Notes: generated from the sequence alone by a model not told the origin. A DNA stretch of 64,000 bases from a virus (IMGVR_UViG_3300032213_002832:1-64000), one strand, 5' to 3'; shown: positions 36,476 to 44,589, counted from the stretch's first letter. Program-made: numbers and translations.

Positions 36476-37167
36476 TGGGCAATAATTTAGATAAGCTTTT
36501 TACTTCAAATATACGAATCTCAAATCTTAATCCCTTCCATTCAGACGCTGTCTGGCCTGCCGGAATCGAAATATGTATCACTCGAGTACCAATACGTAAA
36601 CGAGATGGTTATGATGATGCGATGATTCAAGAATTAGCTTTAAAATTAAAAAATAATATGGTTAAAAATGGAATAGTATTTCTAATATGCTATGCGCCAG
36701 TTGAAGCTAAATTTAGACCTTTTCAGGTTGCTAAGTTTATGACTGATGCTGGTTTTAATCATATTGATAATATTGTAATTCAAAAAACCTGGTATCCAGG
36801 TAAACGATCGGAAATTAACTTAGTCAACTCTCACGAATACGTTATGTACTTTTGTAACGGTGATGTATGGAGTCTAGACCGACTCCCAATCAGACAGTAC
36901 TTAGGTACTGATCCCGAAATATCATGTCCTGGAAACACGTGGAAGGTCCAAACAGGTTCACTCGATGAATCAATACCTCCAGATTTAGCCGAATTATTGC
37001 TTCGCATGACTGACTCACTTCCAGGATCTATAGTTTTTGACCCATTTTTAGGAACAAGTTCCACTCTCCTAGCTTCTCTTAAACTTGGCCATTCTTTCTT
37101 TGGATTTGAATCAGATCCAAAAAGAATAAAAAAATATGAAAAAATAGTAGAGGAGTTTAATAAATGA
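36475..37167 (+). CDS. DNA methyltransferase-like protein without a recognisable catalytic motif
   Basis: The 230-residue protein resembles beta-class N4/N6 DNA methyltransferases. The C-terminal SAM-binding loop FDPFLGTSSTLLASLKLGHS and the following FFGFESDPKRIKKYEKI are typical. The middle segment (LKNNMVKNGIVFLICYAP, HIDNIVIQKTWYPG, HEYVMYFCN) also fits. The catalytic motif (DPPY or SPPY) expected near residues 20-35 is not seen; SDAVWPAG occupies that area. It may be inactive, act on another target, or use a divergent motif. Start at GTG 36475 is set by AGGAGG. The stop overlaps the following HNH gene by 4 bases. Confidence 0.72.
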   Translation: MGNNLDKLFTSNIRISNLNPFHSDAVWPAGIEICITRVPIRKRDGYDDAMIQELALKLKNNMVKNGIVFLICYAPVEAKFRPFQVAKFMTDAGFNHIDNIVIQKTWYPGKRSEINLVNSHEYVMYFCNGDVWSLDRLPIRQYLGTDPEISCPGNTWKVQTGSLDESIPPDLAELLLRMTDSLPGSIVFDPFLGTSSTLLASLKLGHSFFGFESDPKRIKKYEKIVEEFNK

Positions 37168-37709
37168 TAAAAACATGTATTAAATGTGAAAATCAAATTG
37201 GCAATAAAAATAGTAGTGGCAAGTGTAGAAAGTGTTATAAAACAGACTACGAGAAAAAATACTGTATAAACAGGTATAAAACTGACAATTCTTTCGCACA
37301 AAAACAAATTATTCGTGCTCTTAATTATTACGAAGATAATAAAAAAAGTGTTCTTGAATATAGGGCTAAGTATCGTTTTGTAAGAGAAAAAACAGATATT
37401 TCTTTTAAATTAGCTAATTCTTTACGAACCAGATTAACTCATGCGGTTAGAAATAACCAAAAAGTTGGTTCAGCTGTAAAAGATTTGGGTTGTTCTGTAG
37501 ATGAACTTAAATCATATTTGTCTTCTAAATTTACAGATAATATGACTTGGGAAAACTATGGCAAATGGCATATTGACCACATAAAGCCACTAAGTAGTTT
37601 TGATCTGGCAAATAGAGATGAATTGTTAAAAGCTTGTCACTATACTAACTTACAACCTCTTTGGGCTGAAGATAACTTAAAAAAGGGAGCAAAAGATGTC
37701 ATTTCATAA
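37164..37709 (+). CDS. HNH homing-type endonuclease (paralogue of the 29557 gene)
   Basis: The 181-residue protein has an N-terminal zinc-binding segment (CIKCENQIGNKNSSGKCRKC), a basic AT-rich middle, and the nuclease core KFTDNMTWENYGKWHIDHIK followed by NLQPLW. The core is nearly identical to that of the HNH gene in the helicase/primase operon, while the middle regions differ. The start overlaps the methyltransferase-like gene (ATGA) and the end overlaps the GroEL gene by 14 bases. It therefore sits seamlessly inside a plus-strand operon. Likely a mobile gene of the same family. Confidence 0.85.
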   Translation: MIKTCIKCENQIGNKNSSGKCRKCYKTDYEKKYCINRYKTDNSFAQKQIIRALNYYEDNKKSVLEYRAKYRFVREKTDISFKLANSLRTRLTHAVRNNQKVGSAVKDLGCSVDELKSYLSSKFTDNMTWENYGKWHIDHIKPLSSFDLANRDELLKACHYTNLQPLWAEDNLKKGAKDVIS

Positions 37710-39411
37710 AACAAAAAGTAAACAAATAATTGCGGATAAGACTCAAATACGTGATCTTGTTCATAAGACTATGGGTGACATGGCAGCAATCATTGGCTCT
37801 ACACTAGGACCCGGTGGTTCTCCTGTACTAATTGAGCGAGATGGTTTGTCACCTCTTGTAAGTAAAGATGGAGTCACTGTAGCTAAAAATATTGGAGTTA
37901 CAGATGCTGCGGCCAACACTATCATCGAGGCTGCTAAAGAGATATGTTTAAATACAGCTAAAGAAGCGGGTGACGGAACAACTACGGCTATCGTACTAGC
38001 TGATGCTCTAGTTAGAGAAGGACAAAAGTTTCTATCTACAAGACCTAAATATAATCCGCAACGAATGATTAATGAACTTAATGAAGCATACTCAAAAATC
38101 GTATTGCCATACTTAGAAAAAGTAGCCACAAAAGTTGATAAAGAAGAACAATTAAAATTTGTAGCCACAATCTCTGCTAACGGCGATAAAAACATTGCTG
38201 AAGTTGTAGTTAAGGCAGTAATGGATGCGGGAGATGATGGTACTGTTCTTATTAACGAAAGCCAAGGTGGTAAAACCTACGTTGAAATAAGTGAAGGCTA
38301 TATTGTAACTACTGGTCTAAAAGACCTAGGCCAAATCGGTCCTGCTTTTATTAACGATAAGGCAAATCAACAAGTAAAAATGGATCAAGGTGTTGTTGTT
38401 CTATATGATGGAACAATGAATGATCTTAAGGTTCCAGGACTAATTCAAGCGGCGGTTGCTGATGAAGGTGGCTTTTCAGATGGAACACCTATCATTGTGT
38501 TTGCTCATGGTTTTGCGGATAGCGTTCTAGATAAATTCGCTAAAACAACCAAAGGCGGGCTAACAGTAGTACCAATCAAAACCCCAAGATCAGGACTACC
38601 TAATGGAGCCTCTATGTTTCTAGAGGATATGTCCGTGTATACCGGCGCAAAAGTATATAACCCAAGCAATGTTGAAGAACTTAACGAAGATGGTTTAGGT
38701 GATTTCGAAAATGCTACAGTAAACCTATACGAATCGTTTATATCTGCCACTCCTGATCCAGATGCTGTTAACTCACGAGTACTAGAACTTAAAGCTATTT
38801 CAGATGCCGCAATGGGAGAATTAGATCGATCATTCTTAAGAGCAGCAATAGCTAAATTGACAGGTGGTGTATCTACCATTCACGTAGGTGGATCTTCTGA
38901 TCTTGAAATACGAGAGAAGAAAGCCCGTGTTGAAGATGCTGTAGAAGCTGTTCGCTCAGCTATAGCCGAAGGTATAGTAGCTGGTGGATGCGCATCACAC
39001 CTAACATTATCCCTTATCCTAAAAACTCACGAAGAAAGAACAGAAGCCTGGTCTATTCTTGCTGACGCACTATTTGCTCCATTTAAACTATTATTAAAGA
39101 ACTGTGGTGAGGATTTTGATGATGTTTGGTCTAAATATGGAGTTAATGTTCTAGTTGCTTCTAAGGGAAGCTATAAGTTACCAGAACAGGTGTTTGACGC
39201 CAATCTACATGAAATGGTAGATCCGTTAAAAACCGGAATCATCGAACCTGCTAAAGTTGTTAGAGTTAGTATTGGCAACGCGCTCTCTGTAGCTTCTCTT
39301 TTGACAACGTTAGGTGGAATTGTGGTTGTTCCGCGGGATATAAGTATGGAAGGCCAAGCTGAGTTAGCACAACAAGCTTTCAAATCTATGATGGAGACAG
39401 TAAATGATTGA
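37696..39411 (+). CDS. groEL: GroEL-type group I chaperonin (phage-encoded)
   Basis: The 571-residue protein would form a double-ring ATP-driven folding chamber. Nucleotide-binding signatures are intact: GSTLGPGGSPVLI, SKDGVTVAKNIG, EAGDGTTTAIVLAD and EKKARVEDAVEAVRSAIAEG, which includes the Asp corresponding to E. coli D398. The late motif LKNCGED is present. The GGM-rich C-terminal tail of bacterial GroEL is missing; it ends at SMMETVND. The length is slightly above that of bacterial GroEL (548). No GroES-like gene is seen in the window. Phage chaperonins such as that of Pseudomonas phage EL work without a separate co-chaperonin. It probably folds abundant virion proteins. It overlaps HNH and the next gene, so is co-translated. 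Confidence 0.93.
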   Translation: MSFHKTKSKQIIADKTQIRDLVHKTMGDMAAIIGSTLGPGGSPVLIERDGLSPLVSKDGVTVAKNIGVTDAAANTIIEAAKEICLNTAKEAGDGTTTAIVLADALVREGQKFLSTRPKYNPQRMINELNEAYSKIVLPYLEKVATKVDKEEQLKFVATISANGDKNIAEVVVKAVMDAGDDGTVLINESQGGKTYVEISEGYIVTTGLKDLGQIGPAFINDKANQQVKMDQGVVVLYDGTMNDLKVPGLIQAAVADEGGFSDGTPIIVFAHGFADSVLDKFAKTTKGGLTVVPIKTPRSGLPNGASMFLEDMSVYTGAKVYNPSNVEELNEDGLGDFENATVNLYESFISATPDPDAVNSRVLELKAISDAAMGELDRSFLRAAIAKLTGGVSTIHVGGSSDLEIREKKARVEDAVEAVRSAIAEGIVAGGCASHLTLSLILKTHEERTEAWSILADALFAPFKLLLKNCGEDFDDVWSKYGVNVLVASKGSYKLPEQVFDANLHEMVDPLKTGIIEPAKVVRVSIGNALSVASLLTTLGGIVVVPRDISMEGQAELAQQAFKSMMETVND

Positions 39412-40153
39412 GAAATTAAAGACACTATGGCAGTATGATTGGTTTAAGATTACTTTTTCACTTCTAATTGGAGGTGTAATTGGTGTAGTTTTTTACCCAA
39501 CCAAAACCACTATTGAACGTGAAACGCTTAAGTTAAAAGAAACTTATGAGTTAAAGATTAGTGAGCTACAAAAAACTCATATAGAAGAAGTTGCTAAACT
39601 TAATGAAAAAGTCGTATCTGAAGAGACTACTCGTAAAACAATTGAATCAGAGACCTCTAAGAAACTAGAACTTCTTACTCAAGAGAATAGAAGTTTGAAA
39701 CAATCTAGTAAGAAACAAAAGTTTAAACTAGTTAAACCAGATGGGACAATTATCGAAAAAGAAATGGAGCAATCTAATTCTGAAGAAGTTTCAAGTGTAG
39801 TTACTTCTATTAAAGAAGAGTTTAATGAAAAAGTTAAATCCATTGAAGATAAATGGAAGAAGGTTCATCAAGAGCGTATCGTTGAACTCAAAAAGAAATT
39901 CGATCAAGATATTGAAAAAACAAAGAGTGAGCAAAAGGTAGTTGAAAAGATAGTGGAAAAAGAAAAGATCGTAGAAATTAACAAGAAGAAACTAAGACCA
40001 GAATTAGGTGTTAGTTATAATAAAGACAAAGTCACATTAGGTTATTTCCACCTATCTTATCCTATAAGTGGACCTATCTTTATCGGTGGTGGTGTAAGTG
40101 GCAATCAAACAAGAGTTGGTGAAATTCAACTAGGATTAGGATTAGAACTTTAA
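39404..40153 (+). CDS. Membrane-anchored coiled-coil protein
   Basis: 249 residues. A single hydrophobic segment lies near residues 15-31 (ITFSLLIGGVIGVVFYP). A long Lys/Glu-rich coiled coil follows (about residues 40-200, such as ELQKTHIEEVAKLNEKVVSE). The C-terminal domain of about 45 residues is beta-rich (LGVSYNKDKVTLGYFHL, SGPIFIGGGVSGNQTRVGEI). The orientation suggests a coiled coil held outside the inner membrane or at its inner face. A spanin-like or holin-accessory role is possible, but no lipoprotein partner is visible. The start shares ATGATTGA with the GroEL stop. Confidence 0.55.
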   Translation: MIEKLKTLWQYDWFKITFSLLIGGVIGVVFYPTKTTIERETLKLKETYELKISELQKTHIEEVAKLNEKVVSEETTRKTIESETSKKLELLTQENRSLKQSSKKQKFKLVKPDGTIIEKEMEQSNSEEVSSVVTSIKEEFNEKVKSIEDKWKKVHQERIVELKKKFDQDIEKTKSEQKVVEKIVEKEKIVEINKKKLRPELGVSYNKDKVTLGYFHLSYPISGPIFIGGGVSGNQTRVGEIQLGLGLEL

Positions 40154-40154
40154 T

Positions 40155-40514
40155 ATGCCAAAGTATAGTTTTAAATGTGAAAAATGTAGTTTATTACACC
40201 AAATGTATGTACCTATTTTAGTTCAACATGTCGAGTGTAAGGCATGTGGTGGTACAATGCATAGGCAGATGCCAACTCTTAACGGTCCCGCAAATGTACG
40301 TGAGGTTGTAGATAAAAATACAGGTATAACCTGGGGTGATGATCAAAAACAAATGATTCAAGATAGAAAAGATGAGTATTATTGGACAGTAGAAGTACCA
40401 AGATTTGTTGCTTCTGGTACTTATAGTCTTGAAACTATGTTAGAGAATTCGTGGATTCAAGTTGATGATGCTGGAAAAATCCATGTAAATAATAAACCTC
40501 CAAATAAGAGATAA
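40155..40514 (+). CDS. FmdB-type zinc ribbon protein
   Basis: 119 residues. The N-terminus has two CxxC pairs in the pattern YSFKCEKCSLLHQMYV and VECKACGGTMHRQMP, which is the FmdB-family zinc ribbon found in many phages. A charged C-terminal extension follows (DDQKQMIQDRKDEYYWTVEV). The molecular role of this family in phages is unclear; regulation or assembly are usual guesses. One base separates it from the preceding gene and two from the gp46-like gene. Confidence 0.72.
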   Translation: MPKYSFKCEKCSLLHQMYVPILVQHVECKACGGTMHRQMPTLNGPANVREVVDKNTGITWGDDQKQMIQDRKDEYYWTVEVPRFVASGTYSLETMLENSWIQVDDAGKIHVNNKPPNKR

Positions 40515-40516
40515 AT

Positions 40517-42229
40517 ATGAGAGTGAAGGAATTAGAGGTTGAGAACATACTAAGTATCGGACAACTCTCTATCTCCTTCCAAGACTCTGGTCTAGTCTTA
40601 CTAGATGGTTGGAATCATGACGACAACTCTCATAACGGTGCTGGTAAGTCCTCTATCTTTAATGCTTTAGCATTTGCTATATACAATAAGCTTCCAAGAA
40701 AAATAACAGCCTCTGAGATTGTTCGTAGAGGATGTAAGACTGGTTTTGCTCGTGTTGTTTTAAATATAGGAAAAGACGAGTTAGATATTAAGCGTAGTAG
40801 ACCGAATGGTCTAGTTGTTCTTAAGAACAATATCCCTTGCCCTGAAATATCTCAAGAACAATTAGAAAAACTAATCAACCTAACATATGACCAATTTCTA
40901 ATATGTATGTATTCTTCTCAAGTTGAATCAGTAAAGCTACTAACACTTAATGACGGATCTAAAAAGGACTTCTTTTTACGTCTACTTAATTTAGAGGATT
41001 TCGCTGAAAGAAAGAAGCATATAGATGCTCTAATAAAAACTAAAAATACTGAATTATCAGAATTACGCTTATCTCTTGGTAAGGTAGAGGCAAAAATATC
41101 AGCATATAGCGAAAATCTAGTTGATATCGATAGCGTTATTAATAAGATTAAAGAACTTGATTCTAGCGAATTAATTTTGGAATTAGAATCTTTATCAAAA
41201 ATTCAAAAACCAGACATATCTAAGTTTGATCTATTGGAGTCCAATCTAAATAAGAAATTAAGAGATATAGCGATTGCTGAGAGTGGTATACGAAACCATA
41301 ATTCTCTATTAAAGAAGTTAAAGCATGATATGGCTCATATGCGACCTGAGGGTGTTGTGTGTCCACATTGTGATCAGTATTTTATAGTTGATAATGATGG
41401 TGCTGTAACTGAAAATCAATTACAGTTAGAGCATGATAAATGTGTTGATGAAATTGCCACGTTATCTCAAGATGTTTTAGAAAAAGATAAGATTGAAAAT
41501 AACTTACTAAAACTAAAGAATAAAAAATCAGAACTGCTATCTGAATACAGCGATGCCTCTATAAGAAAATCAGAACTCAATAATCTAATAGATAGACGTT
41601 CACACCAAATATCCTCATTAAATGAGAAACTAGAAAAGCAAGCAGAAGCCCTAAGCAAGATAGAAGATGCTAAAAAATTAGTGGAAGCCCTCTCTAATAA
41701 GATGTCTCAACTAAATACAGACATATTAGTATATGAAGCAGTGTCGTCAGCACTTTCACCTACTGGTGCTCCAGCATATGTTGTAGATTCAATTATCGAC
41801 AGGTTTAATGAGAAGGTATCTCAATACGTATCATTGGTTTGGCCAAATGCTACATATATGCTACAGTCTTATAAAGAAAATAAAACCGGTGATGTTAAGG
41901 CTAAATTCAGTGATAAACTGATGATACAGGGAGTCGAAAGCTCAATAGGAAGCCTGTCTGGTGGTGAGTTGCGCTGTCTATCTCTCGCTGTAGATTTTGC
42001 TATTATTGACGTGGTTGAATCAGTATTCGGCATATCTATTAACCCAATAGTGCTTGATGAAGGATTTGAAGCTTTAGACTCTTTGAATAGAGAGCGTGTA
42101 ATCGAGGTCTTAGAGACAATCTCTGCTGATAGGCAGATCTATGTAATAGATCACGCTACAGAAGCCAAATCTATGTTCTCATCCATCATTAAGATAGAAA
42201 AGAAGAACGGCATATCCTCAATTGTCTGA
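40517..42229 (+). CDS. SbcC/gp46-like recombination ATPase
   Basis: The 570-residue protein belongs to the Rad50/SbcC/T4 gp46 family, the ATPase of the complex that resects DNA ends. It has Walker A (HNGAGKSSIFNALAFAIYNK), two coiled-coil arms, a zinc hook CPHC near residue 287, the ABC signature SSIGSLSGGELRCLSLAVDF and Walker B PIVLDEGFEALD, followed by a His switch (VIDHATE). The nuclease partner (52287) is 10 kb downstream rather than adjacent, with the polymerase and RecA genes between. Length matches T4 gp46 (560). Confidence 0.9.
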   Translation: MRVKELEVENILSIGQLSISFQDSGLVLLDGWNHDDNSHNGAGKSSIFNALAFAIYNKLPRKITASEIVRRGCKTGFARVVLNIGKDELDIKRSRPNGLVVLKNNIPCPEISQEQLEKLINLTYDQFLICMYSSQVESVKLLTLNDGSKKDFFLRLLNLEDFAERKKHIDALIKTKNTELSELRLSLGKVEAKISAYSENLVDIDSVINKIKELDSSELILELESLSKIQKPDISKFDLLESNLNKKLRDIAIAESGIRNHNSLLKKLKHDMAHMRPEGVVCPHCDQYFIVDNDGAVTENQLQLEHDKCVDEIATLSQDVLEKDKIENNLLKLKNKKSELLSEYSDASIRKSELNNLIDRRSHQISSLNEKLEKQAEALSKIEDAKKLVEALSNKMSQLNTDILVYEAVSSALSPTGAPAYVVDSIIDRFNEKVSQYVSLVWPNATYMLQSYKENKTGDVKAKFSDKLMIQGVESSIGSLSGGELRCLSLAVDFAIIDVVESVFGISINPIVLDEGFEALDSLNRERVIEVLETISADRQIYVIDHATEAKSMFSSIIKIEKKNGISSIV

Positions 42230-42241
42230 TACTATAGATAT

Positions 42242-42517
42242 ATGAATGATTTAATATCCAAACTAACAGAACTAAACAAAGCTCTTAAAACAGCTAATGT
42301 TTTACCATCCCCTAAGCTACCTAAGGCACCTACGGCCCCTAAAGTCGGTGATATTCCAGAGGTACCTAAGCAACCGACTTTAACACCTACGTCTCAAAAA
42401 GACCCAATGAAACAAGCCCAACAAGTCCAAGATCCGAGTACAAAGATCCAAGCTGTTAAAATGGCTAAAGAAAAGATTAAATTATCTAAAAATGGACAAT
42501 GGACATTAGAATCATAG
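42242..42517 (+). CDS. Small proline-rich protein
   Basis: 91 residues. A helical start (LISKLTELNKALKTANV) is followed by a Pro/Lys-rich segment (LPSPKLPKAPTAPKVGDIPE) that is probably disordered, then a basic helix. It lies between the gp46-like gene and the homing endonuclease. No family recognised. Confidence 0.5.
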   Translation: MNDLISKLTELNKALKTANVLPSPKLPKAPTAPKVGDIPEVPKQPTLTPTSQKDPMKQAQQVQDPSTKIQAVKMAKEKIKLSKNGQWTLES

Positions 42518-42534
42518 GGTAGAATTGCCCTATG
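42513..42534 (+). promoter_or_regulatory. Hairpin covering RBS and start codon of the homing endonuclease
   Basis: CATAGGG (42513-42519) and CCCTATG (42528-42534) are exact complements with the 8-base loop TAGAATTG. The left arm holds the only Shine-Dalgarno-like sequence (AGGG) and the right arm ends with the ATG at 42532. Folding would block translation of the nuclease. Comparable RBS-hiding hairpins are established for T4 homing endonuclease genes such as I-TevI. Confidence 0.65.
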
Positions 42535-43839
42535 AAAAAGAAGACTAAAAATACTTTCGATAGTTTAAAGAAAGCTAGAAACAAATCTGGAGTTTTACTA
42601 CCAGATTCTGAATCAATGTCTTCAATAATTGGTTCTCTAAAAAGAACGTTTTCAAGATCGCCAATGGTTAGAGACTTCTTAAGTAAGTACAGAAGAGAAC
42701 AAGAATGGTTTAAAAAAGACAATACTAAAGCTAAAAAACCTAAGGTTTTTTATAAGTGCTTTAAATGTCAACAAGAATTTAACTCTAATAATGTTCAGGT
42801 AGATCACATTGAGCCTGTTGTACCAGTTAATATACCAGCCAAACACTTATCTATGAATACATTGATTGATCGTCTTTTTTGTGATGAAAGTAATCTACAA
42901 ATATTATGTAAAGAACACCATAACGAGAAAAGCAAATTAGAAAATGAATTGCGAAAAGAATGGGTTTCAAAAGTTAAATTTATAGTTTATCAAACTACAA
43001 ATAAAATTAATTATAAGAAATATATAGGTATTCACAAGTGTCAAGACTATGATGACGGATATATGGGGAGTGGTACGGCTTTTAAAGCTGCTCTTAGTAA
43101 ATATGGTAAGTCTAATTTTTATAGACATATATTATTTGTTTACGATAACGCAGAAGACGCTCTTAATAAAGAAAGAGAACTAGTTAATGATGATATAGTA
43201 AATTCTGATGAGTACTATAATCTAATAAATGGAGGATTATATAATAAAGATCATAGAGATGCCGACTCTAAAATAGAAATTATATGTCATGAAACTAAAG
43301 AGGTGTTTGAATCTATAACTTCTGCCGCTGGGGCAATAAGTATTAGTATTAGTAGTATTTGTAAAGTACTTGATAATCCAAATGAAACTGCTAAGAATCT
43401 ACATTTTTTTAATTTATTGTCATATAACCCTAACACTATAGTTTCCTATCCCAAAAACGGTAAAAGTATTATCCACTTAAATTCAAATACAGAATATGAC
43501 TCCATCGAAAAAGCTGCTACAGCACTATCATTAAATTACAAAAGTTTAAGAAATGCCTTAATAGAAGAAAATGAAGATGAAGTTTTTGAGTTAAAAGATC
43601 ATTTTTTCTTATATAAAGAAGATTATGTGCCTGATAAACAATATTTTAAAACTATAAAAAAAGTTAAGTGTATTCAATTAGATAAGACTTTCGACACACT
43701 CTCAGAAGCAGCCACCTTCTTAAAGCATAAAAACCCTATACATGGTGGTATAGCTATAGGTAAATCCATTATAAAAGAAACGAAAGCATATGGCTATAAC
43801 TGGCAATGGATAGTAGAAAAACTTCCAATTAGGCAATAA
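42532..43839 (+). CDS. Composite HNH + GIY-YIG homing endonuclease with NUMOD-like repeats
   Basis: 435 residues in three parts. Residues about 1-145 form an HNH protein (YKCFKCQQEFNSNNVQVDHI, NLQILCKEHHNEKSK). Residues about 148-235 form a GIY-YIG-type nuclease (FIVYQTTNKINYKKYIGIHK, GYMGSGTAFKAALSKYGKSN, ALNKERELVND). The remainder contains three NUMOD1-like DNA-binding repeats (FESITSAAGAISISISSICK, YDSIEKAATALSLNYKSLRN, FDTLSEAATFLKHK). Two nuclease folds in one chain is unusual. A simple reading is that a GIY-YIG homing gene fused to the end of an older HNH gene. The later part is very AT-rich. Translation is likely limited by the hairpin at 42513-42534. Confidence 0.82.
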   Translation: MKKKTKNTFDSLKKARNKSGVLLPDSESMSSIIGSLKRTFSRSPMVRDFLSKYRREQEWFKKDNTKAKKPKVFYKCFKCQQEFNSNNVQVDHIEPVVPVNIPAKHLSMNTLIDRLFCDESNLQILCKEHHNEKSKLENELRKEWVSKVKFIVYQTTNKINYKKYIGIHKCQDYDDGYMGSGTAFKAALSKYGKSNFYRHILFVYDNAEDALNKERELVNDDIVNSDEYYNLINGGLYNKDHRDADSKIEIICHETKEVFESITSAAGAISISISSICKVLDNPNETAKNLHFFNLLSYNPNTIVSYPKNGKSIIHLNSNTEYDSIEKAATALSLNYKSLRNALIEENEDEVFELKDHFFLYKEDYVPDKQYFKTIKKVKCIQLDKTFDTLSEAATFLKHKNPIHGGIAIGKSIIKETKAYGYNWQWIVEKLPIRQ

Positions 43840-43880
43840 AATATCAAAATATATTTAAAAAGCAATATAAAATAATTTCG

Positions 43881-43915
43881 TATAATCATTTTGATAATTT
43901 TATAAGGAGATATCA
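43881..43915 (+). promoter_or_regulatory. -10 box with small RBS-enclosing repeat
   Basis: TATAAT at 43881-43886 has no -35 (AAAAGC at the expected place). TGATA (43892-43896) and TATCA (43911-43915) can pair around AAGGAG, the right arm reaching the A of the ATG at 43915. Arms of five pairs are short, so the promoter is better supported than the hairpin. Confidence 0.4.
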
Positions 43916-44199
43916 TGTCTGTAGATTTAGGTAAAGCAAAGAAAATATTAAGCAAAGCGTTTCTTGATACCAACAGTTCAGTTACAGAGGCTCAAGCTAA
44001 TAGCATGGTTGTAAAATCTGAAATGACTATTAAAGAAATCAGAGAAGAAATGAATGCTAACGAAAGCCTTGCTGCTGCTCAGCAAATTGTTGCAGATCTT
44101 AAAAAGAGTTACAAAAGTGCAATTGAGTATGAAGAAGCTAAGATCCAGTTTTTATTAACAAAGATTGAAGAACTACAGCAAAGTATTGTAACTAAATAA
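43915..44199 (+). CDS. Small helical protein of unknown function
   Basis: 94 residues, almost entirely predicted helix, with a coiled-coil end (KSAIEYEEAKIQFLLTKIEE). A strong AAGGAG lies 5 bases before the ATG, and its own -10 box lies upstream. It stands as a small separately transcribed gene between the homing endonuclease and the 44257 unit. Function unknown. Confidence 0.55.
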   Translation: MSVDLGKAKKILSKAFLDTNSSVTEAQANSMVVKSEMTIKEIREEMNANESLAAAQQIVADLKKSYKSAIEYEEAKIQFLLTKIEELQQSIVTK

Positions 44200-44221
44200 G
44201 TGTTTGACTTAAAAGTGGTGA

Positions 44222-44258
44222 TATAATGTACTATCCAAACTCCCGGAGATTACATTAT
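44222..44258 (+). promoter_or_regulatory. Extended -10 promoter overlapping an RBS-enclosing inverted repeat
   Basis: TGA followed directly by TATAAT (44219-44227) is a textbook extended -10 element; AGTGTT at the -35 position is not a match. ATAATGTA (44223-44230) and TACATTAT (44251-44258) are exact 8-base complements. The left arm overlaps the -10 box and the right arm includes the first bases of the ATG at 44257, with CCCGGAG in the 20-base loop. Promoter-started RNA would lack the left arm. Confidence 0.55.
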
Positions 44259-44589
44259 GTCACTTAGAACTACATATACTGGTGCACTTGATACCAAACT
44301 TGCAGAAGCAAGGGCCGCTGGCAATACATTTATAGTTACAACCAACACCGTAGCAATAGACACAGGATTGGCTACAGCTGCTGGTAGAGGACAGAAGAAA
44401 TTCACTCTAACCTACCCAGTTTCCTACCAACCATCAGATCTAAGATTACTAGGCCCTCTATGGGAAGCTTTTAAAACCGGTGTAATACAAGGTTTAGCCT
44501 CACAAGACATTATGGGTAATGAGGTCACTGTTAAACTCAATACTGCTGATACTGTAACTACCTCTGTTGATCTAGTTTTCGCATTCTAA
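44257..44589 (+). CDS. Small protein expressed from its own unit; function unknown
   Basis: 110 residues, small and compact, mixed alpha/beta (YTGALDTKLAEARAAGNTFI, LRLLGPLWEAFKTGVIQGLA, VTTSVDLVFAF). It has its own extended -10 promoter and an intrinsic terminator directly downstream, the only gene here so clearly isolated. This suggests a need for separate, possibly high expression, as for a minor virion or DNA-associated protein. No family was recognised. Confidence 0.6.
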   Translation: MSLRTTYTGALDTKLAEARAAGNTFIVTTNTVAIDTGLATAAGRGQKKFTLTYPVSYQPSDLRLLGPLWEAFKTGVIQGLASQDIMGNEVTVKLNTADTVTTSVDLVFAF

